DNA of 64,000 bases, taken from contig CALRUR010000002.1 in assembly GCA_943371425.1 (NCBI GenBank), positions 234,628 to 298,627 of the forward strand. The letters run 5' to 3'. The notes under the pieces are model-generated. The model was not told the origin of the DNA and made no database searches. It saw nothing but the letters and a program-made list of their open reading frames with translations. The position numbers and the translations under genes were made by a program. Numbering within the stretch: the stretch's first letter is position 1; each line of letters starts with the position of its first letter. This stretch comes from CAJBVG01 sp943371425 (GTDB taxonomy: Bacteria > Bacteroidota > Bacteroidia > Sphingobacteriales > Sphingobacteriaceae). This document shows positions 1-7,591 of the stretch, one piece after another.

Positions 1-2387
1 CAAAATTGGTTAGGGCAGGCCAACGTGTAGCAATATGCGACCAGCTCGAAGATCCTAAAACAACCAAGACGATAGTAAAGCGTGGGGTAACCGAAATGGT
101 TACTCCAGGCATATCGTATAATGATAACATCCTTCAACACAAAGCCAACAATTATTTAGCAGCCATTCATTACGCTGATAAAGATGAACTCGGAGTAGCC
201 TTGTTAGATATTTCTACAGGAGAGTTTTTAGTGGCCGAAGGTAACTCAGCGTACATCGATAAATTATTTCAAAGTTTCCGCCCAGCAGAAATTCTTTGCA
301 CCCGAGGCAGAGCTAAACATTTTGTAAGTCAGTTTTCCGAAAACTATTACCACTACGCTTTAGAAGATTGGATTTTTGCATACGATTATGCATATGAAAC
401 GCTTACCAAACACTTCTCTACCTTAAGCTTAAAAGGCTTCGGCATAGAAGGTTTAAACAATGCCATTATTGCCGCAGGTGCTTGCCTACATTATGTGTAT
501 GATACACAACATCATGATATTAAACACATCAATTCTATTGCACGTATTGAAGAAGAACAGTACATGTGGTTAGATAAATTTACGCTCCGAAATTTAGAAT
601 TAGTACACTCCGTACATGAGCAAGCAACTACTTTGTTTGATGTATTAGATTATACTCATTCGCCAATGGGAGCAAGGCTTTTACGCAAATGGATACTTTT
701 ACCTTTAAAAGAAAAAGCACTTATTTTAGAACGCCAACACCTAGTTAAAGTATTTATAGAAAACACCAATTATTTTTATTTACTAGAAGAACAATTAAAA
801 AATATAGGCGACCTAGAACGATTAATTTCTAAAGTTGCCTTACAAAAAGTAAATCCCCGAGAAATTGTACAACTCTCTAGAGCATTAAAAGCAATATTAA
901 AAATTAAAGAAGATGCCGCAGACATTAGCGATGCTGCACTTACAGCAATTGTAGATCGTATAAATCCATGTTTAAGTTTAATCGATAAAATAGATTCTAC
1001 CTTAAAAGCAGATCCTCCGGTATTAGTGCAAAAAGGAAATGTAATTGCCGATGGTATAAATGAAGAGTTAGATAACCTTCGTAAAATAGCTTTCCACGGT
1101 AAAGATTATTTACTCGATATACAAAAAAGAGAAAGTGAGCGCACTGGAATTAGCTCTTTAAAAGTTTCATTTAACAATGTGTTTGGATATTATTTAGAAG
1201 TTACGCATGTACATAAAGATAAAGTTCCTACAGAGTGGATACGTAAGCAAACACTAGTAAATGCAGAGCGTTACATAACTCCTGAGTTAAAAGAGTACGA
1301 AGAAAAAATATTGGGTGCCGAAGAAAAAATAAATGTAATAGAGGCGCAGTTATACCATGATTTGGTATTAAGCATTAGCGAATACATAAAACCTATACAA
1401 GTAAATGCGTACGTAGTGGCACAACTCGATGTGCTTTCTTCATTCGCTTTTGTATCATCCAGAAACGAATACAGCATGCCTGTAATTGTAGACGAAACAA
1501 TTTTAGATATTCAAGCCGGCAGACATCCGATTATTGAACAACGCTTAGCAGTAGGCGATAGCTTCATTCCAAATGATGTATACCTAGATCAAGAAGAACA
1601 ACAAATTATAATTATTACAGGCCCTAACATGTCGGGTAAATCTGCCATACTAAGGCAAACAGCACTCATCGTTATAATGGCTCAAATGGGTTGTTATGTA
1701 CCTGCTAAATCGGCTAAAATTGGTATTGTTGATAAACTCTTTACAAGAGTGGGAGCAAGCGATAACCAATCGACGGGCGAATCTACCTTTATGGTGGAAA
1801 TGAATGAAACCGCAAGCATCCTGAATAATTTATCGGATAAAAGTTTGGTATTGTTAGATGAAATTGGAAGAGGTACCAGTACATATGATGGTATTTCTAT
1901 TGCTTGGGCAATTGCTGAGTTTATACACGACCATTCTAAATCGCGAGCGCGTACTTTATTTGCTACCCATTACCACGAGTTAAATGAAATGGCTACGCAA
2001 ATGCCTCGCATAAAAAACTACAATGTATCCATAAAAGAACTCGATAATAAAATCATCTTTTTGCGTAAACTAGTACCAGGTGGAAGTGAGCACAGTTTTG
2101 GTATACACGTAGCAAAAATGGCTGGAATGCCCAATTTTGTTATCAAAAGAGGAAACGAAATTCTACATCAACTAGAAAAACAACGCTCCGATGATCCAAG
2201 TGCAAAAGGATTGCATAGGAAAAAAGGCAAAGCACCGGCATCAGAATTTCAATTAAACATGTTTAGTTTAGACGATCCTATTTTAATTAAAATAAGAGAC
2301 AGTATAAAAGACCTAAACGTTAATGAACTTACACCTGTAGAGGCATTAATGAAATTAGACGATATACAACGTTTATTGAAATCGTAG
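1..2387 (+). CDS. mutS: DNA mismatch repair ATPase MutS (5' end cut by window)
   Basis: MutS recognises mispaired or looped DNA and starts methyl-independent mismatch repair with MutL. The reading frame is open from base 3; the first visible stretch, AGQRVAICDQLEDP, is the end of the mismatch-binding domain, so roughly the first 70-80 residues, including the Phe-x-Glu mismatch motif, lie outside the window. Connector, lever and clamp domains follow. The ATPase domain has Walker A GPNMSGKS at 1620-1643, Walker B LVLLDEIGRGTSTYDG and the FATHYHEL switch region. The C-terminus LTPVEALMKLDDIQRLL is typical of MutS1, which separates it from MutS2. The next gene starts on the base after the stop codon, so the two are probably cotranscribed. 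Confidence 0.97.
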   Translation, partial: KLVRAGQRVAICDQLEDPKTTKTIVKRGVTEMVTPGISYNDNILQHKANNYLAAIHYADKDELGVALLDISTGEFLVAEGNSAYIDKLFQSFRPAEILCTRGRAKHFVSQFSENYYHYALEDWIFAYDYAYETLTKHFSTLSLKGFGIEGLNNAIIAAGACLHYVYDTQHHDIKHINSIARIEEEQYMWLDKFTLRNLELVHSVHEQATTLFDVLDYTHSPMGARLLRKWILLPLKEKALILERQHLVKVFIENTNYFYLLEEQLKNIGDLERLISKVALQKVNPREIVQLSRALKAILKIKEDAADISDAALTAIVDRINPCLSLIDKIDSTLKADPPVLVQKGNVIADGINEELDNLRKIAFHGKDYLLDIQKRESERTGISSLKVSFNNVFGYYLEVTHVHKDKVPTEWIRKQTLVNAERYITPELKEYEEKILGAEEKINVIEAQLYHDLVLSISEYIKPIQVNAYVVAQLDVLSSFAFVSSRNEYSMPVIVDETILDIQAGRHPIIEQRLAVGDSFIPNDVYLDQEEQQIIIITGPNMSGKSAILRQTALIVIMAQMGCYVPAKSAKIGIVDKLFTRVGASDNQSTGESTFMVEMNETASILNNLSDKSLVLLDEIGRGTSTYDGISIAWAIAEFIHDHSKSRARTLFATHYHELNEMATQMPRIKNYNVSIKELDNKIIFLRKLVPGGSEHSFGIHVAKMAGMPNFVIKRGNEILHQLEKQRSDDPSAKGLHRKKGKAPASEFQLNMFSLDDPILIKIRDSIKDLNVNELTPVEALMKLDDIQRLLKS

Positions 2388-3143
2388 ATGAAAAAATTTA
2401 GAACCACTTTGCTACAATTTCTATCGAAGTTCGACGATTGGGAGTTGGTTCAAAATGTTCCATATACAAGCGTTTTCGATTTTTATTATTCGCCGAAACA
2501 TAAGCTATACATACATTTGGTAGAATCTGATAAAAGATTAACAGCTCTTCCAATAAATTTTTTTCAAGAGATAAGTTTACATTGTTACCATCAAAAAATT
2601 AAATTAATACAGTTAAGAGAAGAGCAGTGGCTGGAGAAACAAGATTTTATTAAACATAGGCTGCATTCTATTTTCGAACAAAACAAAAAGTTTCATGCCA
2701 GGCAATGCAAAACAAAACGGATTGAAAAAAAAGAATACGACGATTTTTTAAATCAGAACCATTTATTGCTAACCGCCAGTACACGTTTTAAATATGGATT
2801 GTACAAAGGGGAGGAGTTATTAGCTGTAATGGGTATTAGCGCTGGCAGGTGGATGACAAAAGAAGGGGAACTGCGAAAATCGTTTGAAATTATACGCTTT
2901 GCTACTAAAACAAATTGTACAGTGGTAGGCGGTTTTTCTAAATTATTAATGCACATTGAACAAGAATTACAAGTGCAAGAATGGATGACTTATTACGACT
3001 TAGATTGGGTACAAAGTAATGTTTATAAGCGTTTAGGTTTTGAATTGAAACAGATTACCAAACCGCAACATCAATTAATTTCCGACTCAGAAAAAATAAC
3101 CTATACTTCTGGGAACTTAAAATTTATAAAACGTGTTAGCTAA
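2388..3143 (+). CDS. hypothetical protein with phage nuclease-associated C-terminal domain
   Basis: Function unknown, 251 residues. From about residue 105 to the end it shows a pattern I know from the C-terminal part of phage-borne Vsr/Hef-like endonuclease proteins: ARQCKTKRI, then a NH(L) motif, GLYKGEELLAVMGIS, FEIIRFA, VVGGFSKLL, YYDLDW and YKRLGFEL. The N-terminal 100 residues (rich in aromatic and basic residues) replace the nuclease domain of the phage proteins; I see no clear nuclease motif there. The start codon directly follows the mutS stop and the 3' end overlaps miaA by 11 bases, so it sits inside a mutS-miaA operon. The similarity is from memory of the family pattern, not a search. 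A role in DNA metabolism is only guilt by association. Confidence 0.8.
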   Translation: MKKFRTTLLQFLSKFDDWELVQNVPYTSVFDFYYSPKHKLYIHLVESDKRLTALPINFFQEISLHCYHQKIKLIQLREEQWLEKQDFIKHRLHSIFEQNKKFHARQCKTKRIEKKEYDDFLNQNHLLLTASTRFKYGLYKGEELLAVMGISAGRWMTKEGELRKSFEIIRFATKTNCTVVGGFSKLLMHIEQELQVQEWMTYYDLDWVQSNVYKRLGFELKQITKPQHQLISDSEKITYTSGNLKFIKRVS

Positions 3144-3996
3144 TACAAATACAATTATCGGAGTTTTAGGTGCCACTGCATCTGGTAAAACTAAATATGC
3201 AGTACGTTTAGCTAAAGAGATAAATGCAGAAATTATAAGCATGGATTCTCGCCAGGTATATAAAGAGCTGAATTTGGGAGTAGGTAAAGATTTAGAGGAG
3301 TATGATGGGGTGGCCTATCATTTAATCGATATCATTAGCTTACACGATCAATACCATATTCATCAGTTTAAAAAAGATTTTCAGAAAGCTTATATTGATA
3401 TTACCAGCAGAGGCAAGCGAGTAATAGCTTGTGGTGGAACGGGTTTATATTTTGATGTGTTATTAAACAACCGAATATATACTCAGGTACCAGTGAACGA
3501 AGCGTTGCGTGTAGAGCTATTGGAATTGCCTAAAAATGAATTGGTTCAAATCATAATTGATGAGAATACAAATAATATTTCATTCGATACCAGTACACAT
3601 AAAAGATGCATCAGAGCCATTGAAATTATTAGGTATTTAAAAGATCATAAGTTGAAAGAGGACCTTAATTTTACCTATGAATGGGAATTATATGCCTTAA
3701 AATTAAGTGCAGAAAATCGTAAGCAAAAAATAGATCAACGCCTACAAAAAAGAATAGAGCAAGGTTTGTTTGAAGAAGTAGAGAACCTATTAAAAATGGG
3801 CTTTACGGAAGATAGGTTGGTGTATTTGGGCTTAGAGTATAAATTTATAACCGAGTATTTTAAAGGCTTATATTCTAAAGAAGAATGTATACAAAAACTG
3901 TCCATAGCCATTCATCAGTTTTCTAAAAGGCAACTCACTTTTTTTCGCAAAATTGAGAAAGACGGACATCTAATAAATTGGATAGAAGCATTTTAA
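3133..3996 (+). CDS. miaA: tRNA dimethylallyltransferase, divergent MiaA
   Basis: MiaA transfers a dimethylallyl group to N6 of A37 in tRNAs reading UNN codons. The P-loop GATASGKT is at residues 13-20, followed by the MDSRQVYKELN motif that corresponds to the DSxQVY substrate-binding motif, and by a GGTGLYFD motif near residue 98. The C-terminal part HQFSKRQLTFFRK matches the conserved tRNA-binding HQ-xxKRQ-xWFR motif. Two features are off-consensus: the usual IGTAKP after DSxQVY is LGVGKD, and the protein is short (287 residues). The start is GTG inside the previous gene; the next in-frame ATG lies past the P-loop, so it cannot be the start. A second, more canonical MiaA may exist elsewhere. 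Confidence 0.85.
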   Translation: MLANTNTIIGVLGATASGKTKYAVRLAKEINAEIISMDSRQVYKELNLGVGKDLEEYDGVAYHLIDIISLHDQYHIHQFKKDFQKAYIDITSRGKRVIACGGTGLYFDVLLNNRIYTQVPVNEALRVELLELPKNELVQIIIDENTNNISFDTSTHKRCIRAIEIIRYLKDHKLKEDLNFTYEWELYALKLSAENRKQKIDQRLQKRIEQGLFEEVENLLKMGFTEDRLVYLGLEYKFITEYFKGLYSKEECIQKLSIAIHQFSKRQLTFFRKIEKDGHLINWIEAF

Positions 3997-4011
3997 AATA
4001 TCTTTTTTTAC

Positions 4012-4019
4012 TAAATTTG
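4012..4019 (+). promoter_or_regulatory. Bacteroidota -7 box (TAAATTTG)
   Basis: TAAATTTG matches the TAnnTTTG -7 consensus of Bacteroidota sigma-ABfr promoters and lies 25 bases before the ATG at 4045, in the 48-base gap after miaA. No clear TTTG -33 element lies at the expected 19-21 base spacing, so support is partial. Confidence 0.45.
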
Positions 4020-4044
4020 CGGAATAATTTACGAATCTCTCAAG

Positions 4045-4647
4045 ATGAAAAACATTCTCAAAAAAGTAAGCCTATTAGGCATTGCTCTGCTATGCTTATT
4101 CTCTAATAAGTTATACGCTCAAGAAAATAAACAATACAAACTCGGACAAAAAGTAGAGGATTTCCATATGTTCGATTTCGATAGTAGGCGTTATACAACT
4201 AGAAGTGTTGAAAAACAAATTCTCGTATTGTTCTTTATTGGTAATACTTGCGAGAACACCGATTTAATTACCAATAAAATGAAAGCTTTACATTCCAAAT
4301 ACAAGCAACAAGTGGAGTTTTGGGCTGTAAACTCAAACCATCCTAATTTCAGTCCGGATGACTCTGAAGAAAAAATGAAAGAGTATGCTCGTAAGAACGA
4401 GTTGCCGTACCCGTACTTAGTAGATTTGGGTCAATTAATTGCAGCTGATTATAGCATTAAACAATACCCTATGGCTGTAATATTAAAAAGAGAAGGACCT
4501 TCATTTAAATTTGTGTACAGAGGTATAATTTTAGAGGGCACCCAAGACGGATCTCAAAACATCATCGAACGAAATATTAAAAATATTTTAGCAGGCAAAC
4601 CAGCCGTTACGAGCCCGGCTAAGCAGAAACTGTGTGAAATTTTGTAA
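4045..4647 (+). CDS. secreted thioredoxin-fold (redoxin/AhpC-TSA-like) protein
   Basis: The first 26 residues are a signal peptide ending in LYAQ, so the protein acts in the periplasm. The rest fits the redoxin fold of ResA/AhpC-TSA proteins: GQKVEDFHMFDFDSRRY opens the domain, ILVLFFIGNTCENTD is the strand plus active-site loop, and VDLGQLIAADYSIKQYPMAV holds the cis-proline region (YP instead of the usual TP). Only one cysteine (residue 69) lies in the active-site position, with no CxxC partner; another cysteine is five residues from the C-terminus. It may therefore work as a 1-Cys enzyme or use the tail cysteine. It is transcribed alone and faces accD across a hairpin. Confidence 0.75.
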   Translation: MKNILKKVSLLGIALLCLFSNKLYAQENKQYKLGQKVEDFHMFDFDSRRYTTRSVEKQILVLFFIGNTCENTDLITNKMKALHSKYKQQVEFWAVNSNHPNFSPDDSEEKMKEYARKNELPYPYLVDLGQLIAADYSIKQYPMAVILKREGPSFKFVYRGIILEGTQDGSQNIIERNIKNILAGKPAVTSPAKQKLCEIL

Positions 4648-4649
4648 AA

Positions 4650-4690
4650 TGTAAGTTGTACAGTGTACATAGTACGTTGTACAACTTACA
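4650..4690. terminator. hairpin between convergent genes, built from heptamers
   Basis: TGTAAGTTGTAC (4650-4661) and GTACAACTTACA (4679-4690) are perfect complements, 12 base pairs with a 17-base loop. The whole stretch 4651-4692 reads as six 7-base units (GTAAGTT, GTACAGT, GTACATA, GTACGTT, GTACAAC, TTACATA). The accD stop codon lies inside the 3' arm. A role as bidirectional terminator is inferred from position; there is no long T-run. Confidence 0.5.
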
Positions 4691-5528
4691 TAACCATTCG
4701 TATAAAGCTCGAAAGCTTCGCTTTCATCTCCTTTCGGTCTACAATAAAATCTAAGAATCCGTGTTCTAAAACGAATTCTGCAGTTTGAAAACCTTTTGGT
4801 AAATCTTTTTTAATAGTTTCTTTAATTACACGTGGGCCTGCGAAGCCAATCATGGCACCTGGTTCGGCAATGGTAATATCTCCAAGCATGGCATAAGAAG
4901 CCGTTACACCGCCCGTAGTAGGGTCGGTACACAAAGAGATGTATGGTAATTTATTTTGTGCTAGAAGCGCTAATTTTGCCGATGTTTTAGCCATTTGCAT
5001 TAAAGAGAAGGCTGCTTCCATCATACGTGCACCACCCGATTTAGAAATAATCATAAATGGGTAGCGGTGTTCGATGCAATAATCAATACTTCTCGAAATT
5101 TTTTCGCCCACTACAGATCCCATAGATCCTCCAATAAAATTGAAGTCCATACAGCATATCACTAAATCTTTTCCGTTAATTTTTCCGTGGCCAGATTTTA
5201 AGGCGTCGTTTAAACCTGTTTTTTTAATAGTTTCTTTTAAACGATCTGGGTATTTTTTAGTGTCTTCAAATTCTAATGGGTCGCCAGAAAGTAGGTTCGG
5301 AAACAATTCTGTGTATACATTATCATCAAATAAAATTTGAAAATATTCTTTAGAGCCTATGCGTAAATGGTAATTACAATGACTGCAAACATATTGATGT
5401 GCTTCCAAATCTGGAGCATACAATGGTTTTTTACAAGAAGGGCACTTATTCCATAATCCTTCTGGAACATCCAATTTCTCTTCGGTACTTGTTAAAATAC
5501 CTTCGTTTTTTCTTTTAAACCAAGCCAT
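4686..5528 (-). CDS. accD: acetyl-CoA carboxylase carboxyltransferase subunit beta
   Basis: AccD forms with AccA the carboxyltransferase that moves CO2 from carboxybiotin to acetyl-CoA, giving malonyl-CoA for fatty acid synthesis. The N-terminal zinc ribbon has C29, C32, C48 and C51. The crotonase-like body contains ISKSGGARMMEAAFSLMQMA, the TDPTTGGVTASYAMLGD segment and the GFAGPRVIKETI segment of the acyl-CoA carboxylase beta family. Length (280 residues) is normal. It lies 35 bases downstream of the aldolase gene on the same strand, so the two may be cotranscribed. accA is not in the window. Confidence 0.97.
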   Translation of the reverse strand: MAWFKRKNEGILTSTEEKLDVPEGLWNKCPSCKKPLYAPDLEAHQYVCSHCNYHLRIGSKEYFQILFDDNVYTELFPNLLSGDPLEFEDTKKYPDRLKETIKKTGLNDALKSGHGKINGKDLVICCMDFNFIGGSMGSVVGEKISRSIDYCIEHRYPFMIISKSGGARMMEAAFSLMQMAKTSAKLALLAQNKLPYISLCTDPTTGGVTASYAMLGDITIAEPGAMIGFAGPRVIKETIKKDLPKGFQTAEFVLEHGFLDFIVDRKEMKAKLSSFIRMVM

Positions 5529-5563
5529 GTTTATTAGTTAAAATTTAAAGCGTTTAAAAATAA

Positions 5564-6622
5564 TTACGCAATGGTAATGTCTTTTGATAAATAGATATCT
5601 TGAACTGCATTCAACAATTCGATACCTTCATTCATTGGGCGTTGAAAAGCTTTTCTTCCAAGAATTAAACCTTGTCCGCCTGCACGCTTATTAATTACAG
5701 CTGTTTTAACTGCGTCTGCAAAATCCGATGCTCCTTTAGATTCGCCACCAGAGTTAATTAAACCTATTCTACCTAAATAGCAGTTCAATACTTGGTATCT
5801 GCATAAATCTATTGGATTGTCTGATGATAATTCTGAATACATTTTAGGATGCGATTTTGCAAATTTGATATTGGTAAAACCTCCGTTGTTTTCAGGTAAT
5901 TTTTGCTTAATAATATCTGCTTGTATAGTTACACCTAAATGGTTTGCTTGCGAAGTTAAATCGGCAGCCACATGGTAATCTACTCCATCTTTTTTAAAGG
6001 CATCGTTTCTGGTGTAGCACCATAAAACAGTTGCCATACCTAACTCGTGTGCTCTTTCAAAAGCTTGTGCTACTTCTACTATTTGGCGATTCGAGTTTTC
6101 TGAACCGAAATAAATAGTTGCTCCAACTGCACATGCTCCCAAATTCCAAGCATCTTCTACAGAACCAAACATTATTTGATCGTATTTATTTGGGTATGTC
6201 ATTAACTCGTTATGGTTAAGTTTTACCATCATCGGAATTTTATGAGCGTATTTTCTAGAAACACTTCCTAACACACCGAATGTAGTGGCCACTGCATTAC
6301 AGCCACCTTCAATAGCTAACTCAACAATTTTATCTGGATCGAAATAGATTGGGTTCGGTGAAAATGATGAACCTGCTGTATGCTCTATACCTTGGTCAAC
6401 AGGTAATATCGATAAATAACCTGTGCCAGATAAACGGCCATGGTTATACATGCTCGCTAAGCTTCTTAATACTTGTGGGTTGCGGTTACTTTGAACAAAC
6501 GATCGATCAATAAAATCGGCACCAGGCAAATGGATCAGATCTTTGCTTACTGTTTTAGAAGTATGGTTTAATAAAGTTTGGGCATCTGCACCTAGTAATT
6601 CCGTAATTTTATCAATAGTCAT
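5564..6622 (-). CDS. fbaB: class I fructose-bisphosphate aldolase (DhnA/FbaB type)
   Basis: It cleaves fructose-1,6-bisphosphate into dihydroxyacetone phosphate and glyceraldehyde-3-phosphate in glycolysis, and runs in reverse in gluconeogenesis. It uses a Schiff-base lysine rather than zinc. The sequence follows E. coli FbaB closely through SILPVDQGIEHTAGSSFSPN, the VLWCYTRNDAFKKDGVDYHV stretch, ADIIKQKLPENNGG, GLINSGGESKGASDFADAV and the C-terminus RAGGQGLILGRKAFQRPMNE. Length (352) matches FbaB. The start ATG at 6622 begins MTIDKITELLG, normal for the family. It precedes accD by 35 bases on the same strand. Confidence 0.95.
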   Translation of the reverse strand: MTIDKITELLGADAQTLLNHTSKTVSKDLIHLPGADFIDRSFVQSNRNPQVLRSLASMYNHGRLSGTGYLSILPVDQGIEHTAGSSFSPNPIYFDPDKIVELAIEGGCNAVATTFGVLGSVSRKYAHKIPMMVKLNHNELMTYPNKYDQIMFGSVEDAWNLGACAVGATIYFGSENSNRQIVEVAQAFERAHELGMATVLWCYTRNDAFKKDGVDYHVAADLTSQANHLGVTIQADIIKQKLPENNGGFTNIKFAKSHPKMYSELSSDNPIDLCRYQVLNCYLGRIGLINSGGESKGASDFADAVKTAVINKRAGGQGLILGRKAFQRPMNEGIELLNAVQDIYLSKDITIA

Positions 6623-6664
6623 AGTTAATTGGATCTTATTTTTGCAATACTAATGAAAAAACAA

Positions 6665-6698
6665 CTGATTTGAAATAGCTAAAAAGGCTATTTATCAG
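6665..6698 (-). terminator. hairpin downstream of the TonB receptor/DUF4249 unit
   Basis: CTGAT-TTG-AAATAGC (6665-6679) pairs with GCTATTT-ATCAG (6687-6698): 12 base pairs interrupted by a 3-base bulge, with a 7-base A-rich loop. It lies about 30 bases beyond the DUF4249 stop codon on the minus strand. No uridine tract of classical length follows, so it is only a candidate terminator or transcript-end stabiliser. Confidence 0.4.
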
Positions 6699-6726
6699 CA
6701 ATTGCCTTAAAATCATCTAAATAAAG

Positions 6727-7587
6727 CTATAATCCTTTTCTAAAAGAAAATGGTTTAAAGGAACCAACTAGCCCCAATCCGTTGCTAACATTGGTATAAA
6801 TTAAACTTGGCTCTGAGAATGGATCGTCGCCGCCATAATTCTGCAAACTCTTAAAATATTTGTAATAATGCTCATCTGTTTTTGTGAGCAACAACTCAAA
6901 TCCAATATAGCCATTCCCAAAAATTTCGCCAGAGTATGCATAGGCTTCAATTGTTGCGGTCATCTGACCACCATTTTTTCCATCATCAGTTAAATATAAA
7001 TTACTATAAAAATCGCTCATAGAAACCCTCATAGTATCGCCGTTCGAAGTTTTTTGCAACCCATACAACTCCACACAATAATAATTTTTTTCTGCACTTG
7101 GGTCGAGCCATTTCGCATACCCAAAATACGTAATGTAAAATCCTCCAAACGGATCTTCTTCTAACAAACTATCGAACTTTACTTCCGTAAAAACAGGTGC
7201 TAAGTTACTTACGGTATTAAAGGTAGAACTTACCGTTTTGCCATCATAAGTAGCGCTTACCGTATACTGTTTGTTAAACTCAATAGTCATGCTATCATCT
7301 AATAAAACATAAGCATTGTAGTTAAAATCATACCTAAAGTTTTTAGTGATGGTGCCGTCTGTTATTGTAATCGTTCCATTCGTAATCATGGTAGTATTAT
7401 CAATATTACTTCCATCAAAAATTGGGTCGCTCATGTATAACGTTAGCAACTGTTGCTCTGCACCGGGTTCTAAAAAGGTGCTCAATACCAACTTCGGTTC
7501 TTGCGATGGAATTTCAATATCGGCATCGGTTTCGCATGCACTAAATACAATAGAAATTCCAAGTAAAATATATAATATCTTTTTCAT
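6727..7587 (-). CDS. DUF4249 family outer-membrane-associated lipoprotein
   Basis: The N-terminus is a lipoprotein signal with lipobox FSAC (cysteine at residue 18), so the mature protein is lipid-anchored. The body begins ADIEIPSQEPKLVLSTFLEPG, the standard opening of DUF4249 proteins, and is beta-rich with TITITDGT-like strands resembling an immunoglobulin or carrier-binding fold. DUF4249 genes are regularly next to TonB-dependent receptors in Bacteroidota, as here: the receptor ends 4 bases upstream. It is therefore probably the surface-exposed partner of that receptor. The substrate is unknown; no SusD-like or glycoside hydrolase gene is nearby that would point to a glycan. Confidence 0.85.
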   Translation of the reverse strand: MKKILYILLGISIVFSACETDADIEIPSQEPKLVLSTFLEPGAEQQLLTLYMSDPIFDGSNIDNTTMITNGTITITDGTITKNFRYDFNYNAYVLLDDSMTIEFNKQYTVSATYDGKTVSSTFNTVSNLAPVFTEVKFDSLLEEDPFGGFYITYFGYAKWLDPSAEKNYYCVELYGLQKTSNGDTMRVSMSDFYSNLYLTDDGKNGGQMTATIEAYAYSGEIFGNGYIGFELLLTKTDEHYYKYFKSLQNYGGDDPFSEPSLIYTNVSNGLGLVGSFKPFSFRKGL

Positions 7588-7591
7588 CTGT

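Noticed and set aside
2388..3143. Prophage or homing element insertion
   Set aside because: One gene only, tightly coupled with mutS and miaA, without integrase or flanking repeats, so a current mobile element is unlikely.
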